NCBI GenBank assembly: GCA_026770585.1
Contig: MU646680.1
Span: 202,490-216,352, forward strand
DNA length: 13,863 bases
Source: Baffinella frigidus
Taxonomy: Eukaryota > Cryptophyceae > Cryptomonadales > Baffinellaceae
Direction of reading: 5' to 3'
A program made the translations under genes and the position numbers. The notes below the pieces were generated by a model. The model searched no databases, was not told where the DNA came from, and worked only from the letters and a program-made list of their open reading frames with translations. Positions 13,052-13,863 of the stretch are shown one piece after another (within the stretch, counting starts at the first letter, position 1; each line of letters opens with the position of its first letter).

Positions 13052-13149
13052 CCACACGGTTGGCTTCGAGGGTTTCGGGGAAAATCCTCAACGTCAAGTA
13101 CCCACAGGGTAAGTTGACTTTGATGAAAGGTCCGTAGTCCACTGAGTGG
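13052..13149 (-). mobile_element. CCACACGGTGG element, short copy
   Basis: This 98-bp copy runs from CCACACGGTTGGCTTCGAGG to the reverse complement of CCACTCAGTGGACTACGGAC. It shares CTTTCATCAAAGTCAACTTA on the minus strand. It is about 40 bp shorter than the copy at 4522. Confidence 0.8.
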
Positions 13150-13159
13150 TGAGGAGTCC

Positions 13160-13190
13160 CTTCTTCTTCTTTTTCTTCTGCTTCTTCTTC
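13160..13190 (+). repeat. Interrupted (TTC)n microsatellite
   Basis: CTTCTTCTTCTTTTTCTTCT and related triplets. Confidence 0.9.
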
Positions 13191-13195
13191 TGTAT

Positions 13196-13344
13196 AGCTT
13201 GTGTTTGTGGTATGGTAGGGTGGATGTTGCTATCTTGGGCATAAAATAAAGCCCATGCCTAACACTGCATTTAGGTGATGCTGGTTCAGCAACCTTCCAA
13301 AATGAGGTTCGGGTGGGTCTAACCACGTAGCAGGCGCCGAGTTC
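13196..13344 (-). repeat. Dispersed repeat M, copy 2
   Basis: Reverse complement of 108-254 with moderate divergence. It overlaps the CCACTTAGCAG-type end CCACGTAGCAGGCGCCGAGT at 13323, followed here by a poly-C hairpin and not by coding-like sequence. Confidence 0.75.
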
Positions 13345-13436
13345 TTTCCCCCCCGGACATCCGGATTTCCTTGAGGATTCGGGGGAAAGTTTTTTAAATC
13401 CTGTAAAATTGTGTCCAGTCCTCACTCAGCAGCAGT

Positions 13437-13483
13437 AGTGGGGAGCGTCTGCACATAGCGTGTGGCAAGCTCGCCTCCCCACT
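13437..13483. repeat. Short hairpin AGTGGGGAG
   Basis: AGTGGGGAG (13437-13445) faces CTCCCCACT (13475-13483). The right arm overlaps the start of the CCACTCGGGGCT element. Confidence 0.6.
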
Positions 13484-13715
13484 CGGGGCTAGAAATGCAA
13501 CTATTTTGAAACCTTTCCAAGGAGGCCTAATTGAATTTCACCTAGGAGGCCTAATTGAATTTACTACATTTACACCTAGGAGGCCTAATTGAATTTACGA
13601 ACCAGTTCCCTAATTAGCGTGGGGCGATGTGTAGTAATTTTTACACAAATAGTCGCGTCTGGTCACGTCACAGGTCGATGTCGAGCAGATACGTGACCAA
13701 ACCCGCCCGTGACTC
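13479..13715 (+). mobile_element. CCACTCGAGGCT element with inserted tandem units, right end lost
   Basis: The left end CCACTCGGGGCTAGAAATG and the block GTGTAGTAATTTTTACACAA (13629-13648), then the GGTCACG stem, follow 7915-8115. Between them 13520-13596 adds three AGGAGGCCTAATTGAATTT units. The expected CCTCGAGTGG end is missing; the sequence passes straight into the telomere-like array. Confidence 0.75.
13520..13596 (+). repeat. Three AGGAGGCCTAATTGAATTT units
   Basis: The units lie at 13520-13538, 13544-13562 and 13578-13596 with unequal spacers. The unit is the reverse complement of the AATTAGGCCTCCT block inside 11452-11600. CAGTTCCCTAATTAGCG nearby belongs to the same element. Confidence 0.9.
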
Positions 13716-13766
13716 CTGAACCCTAAACCCTGAACCCTGAACCCTGAACCCTAACCCCCAAACCCA
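13716..13766 (-). repeat. Degenerate CCCTAAA/CCCTGAA array
   Basis: Six or seven units of CCCTGAA, CCCTAAA and CCCTAAC type lie in the opposite orientation to the arrays at 4498 and 12797. It directly precedes the possible exon, with a final CCCAG. Confidence 0.9.
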
Positions 13767-13767
13767 G

Positions 13768-13863
13768 GGTACGGGCAGGAAGGATACGTGGTGCATCTGT
13801 ACCCAAACGGGGCGATCGAGTTTCTGGCCTGGCCTGTTCTTTGCGGAGTCCTTCCTTTCGGCG
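13768..13863 (+). CDS. Possible partial exon, unknown protein
   Basis: After a candidate AG acceptor (13766-13767) an open frame from 13770 reads YGQEGYVVHLYPNGAIEFLA and continues to the window edge without a stop, 31 codons in all. The composition resembles a real protein. The pyrimidine-rich telomere-like array just upstream could serve as a splice-acceptor tract. Third positions are mixed, so support is weaker than for the left-edge exon, and the other two plus-strand frames are open too. I do not recognise a family. Confidence 0.25.

Noticed and set aside
1-13863. tRNA, 5S or SINE promoter (A and B boxes)
   Set aside because: I read for the conserved box sequences and cloverleaf arms on both strands and found no convincing pair.

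Overview
This window looks like nuclear DNA of a eukaryote, probably an alga or other protist. There are no bacterial operons, ribosome binding sites or long open frames. There are several TTTAGGG-type telomere-like stretches, the telomere repeat of plants, green algae, many stramenopiles and dinoflagellates. A 101-base protein-like stretch at the left edge has G or C at 32 of 33 third codon positions. I cannot name the species.

Almost everything between the two edges is repeat DNA. I count about 16 families of short foldback (MITE-like, non-autonomous) elements, mostly 70 to 240 bp, plus tandem repeats, microsatellites and a 365-base pyrimidine tract. Several families recur within the window: the CCACACAGCGG family has eight or more copies, and the CCACTTAGCAG, CCACACGGTGG, CCACKCGAGG and TATCCCTTAAG families have three or more each. 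No transposase is visible, so the mobilising enzymes must be elsewhere or extinct.

Layout. 1-109 is a possible exon on the minus strand. 110-830 holds an M repeat, a long hairpin and the first TATCCC element. 831-1195 is the pyrimidine tract. 1395-2500 holds L repeats, the second TATCCC element and a minisatellite with a duplicated flank. 2580-4265 has poly-C hairpins, R repeats and a 183-bp foldback. 4498-5350 has a telomere-like array split by an element, then CCACACAGCGG and CCACTTAGCAG copies. 5433-6373 has further foldbacks, one carrying a doubtful 167-residue frame. 6474-7886 is a nested cluster. 7915-9154 has CCACTCGAGG, CCACACAGCGG and CCACGCCAG elements and a composite palindrome. 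9169-10252 and 11289-12551 are runs of foldbacks placed nearly end to end. 12560-13768 has fragments and two degenerate telomere-like arrays. 13768-13863 is a possible exon on the plus strand.

Two patterns cut across families. Six families begin CCAC and end GTGG, and four others are consistent with a TA target duplication. Two short motifs, GTGTAGTAA and CCTACSGTAGG, recur inside otherwise different elements far more often than chance would give. The window is best read as intergenic or intronic DNA where related non-autonomous elements have accumulated, nested and recombined. No pathway or gene cooperation can be inferred from it.
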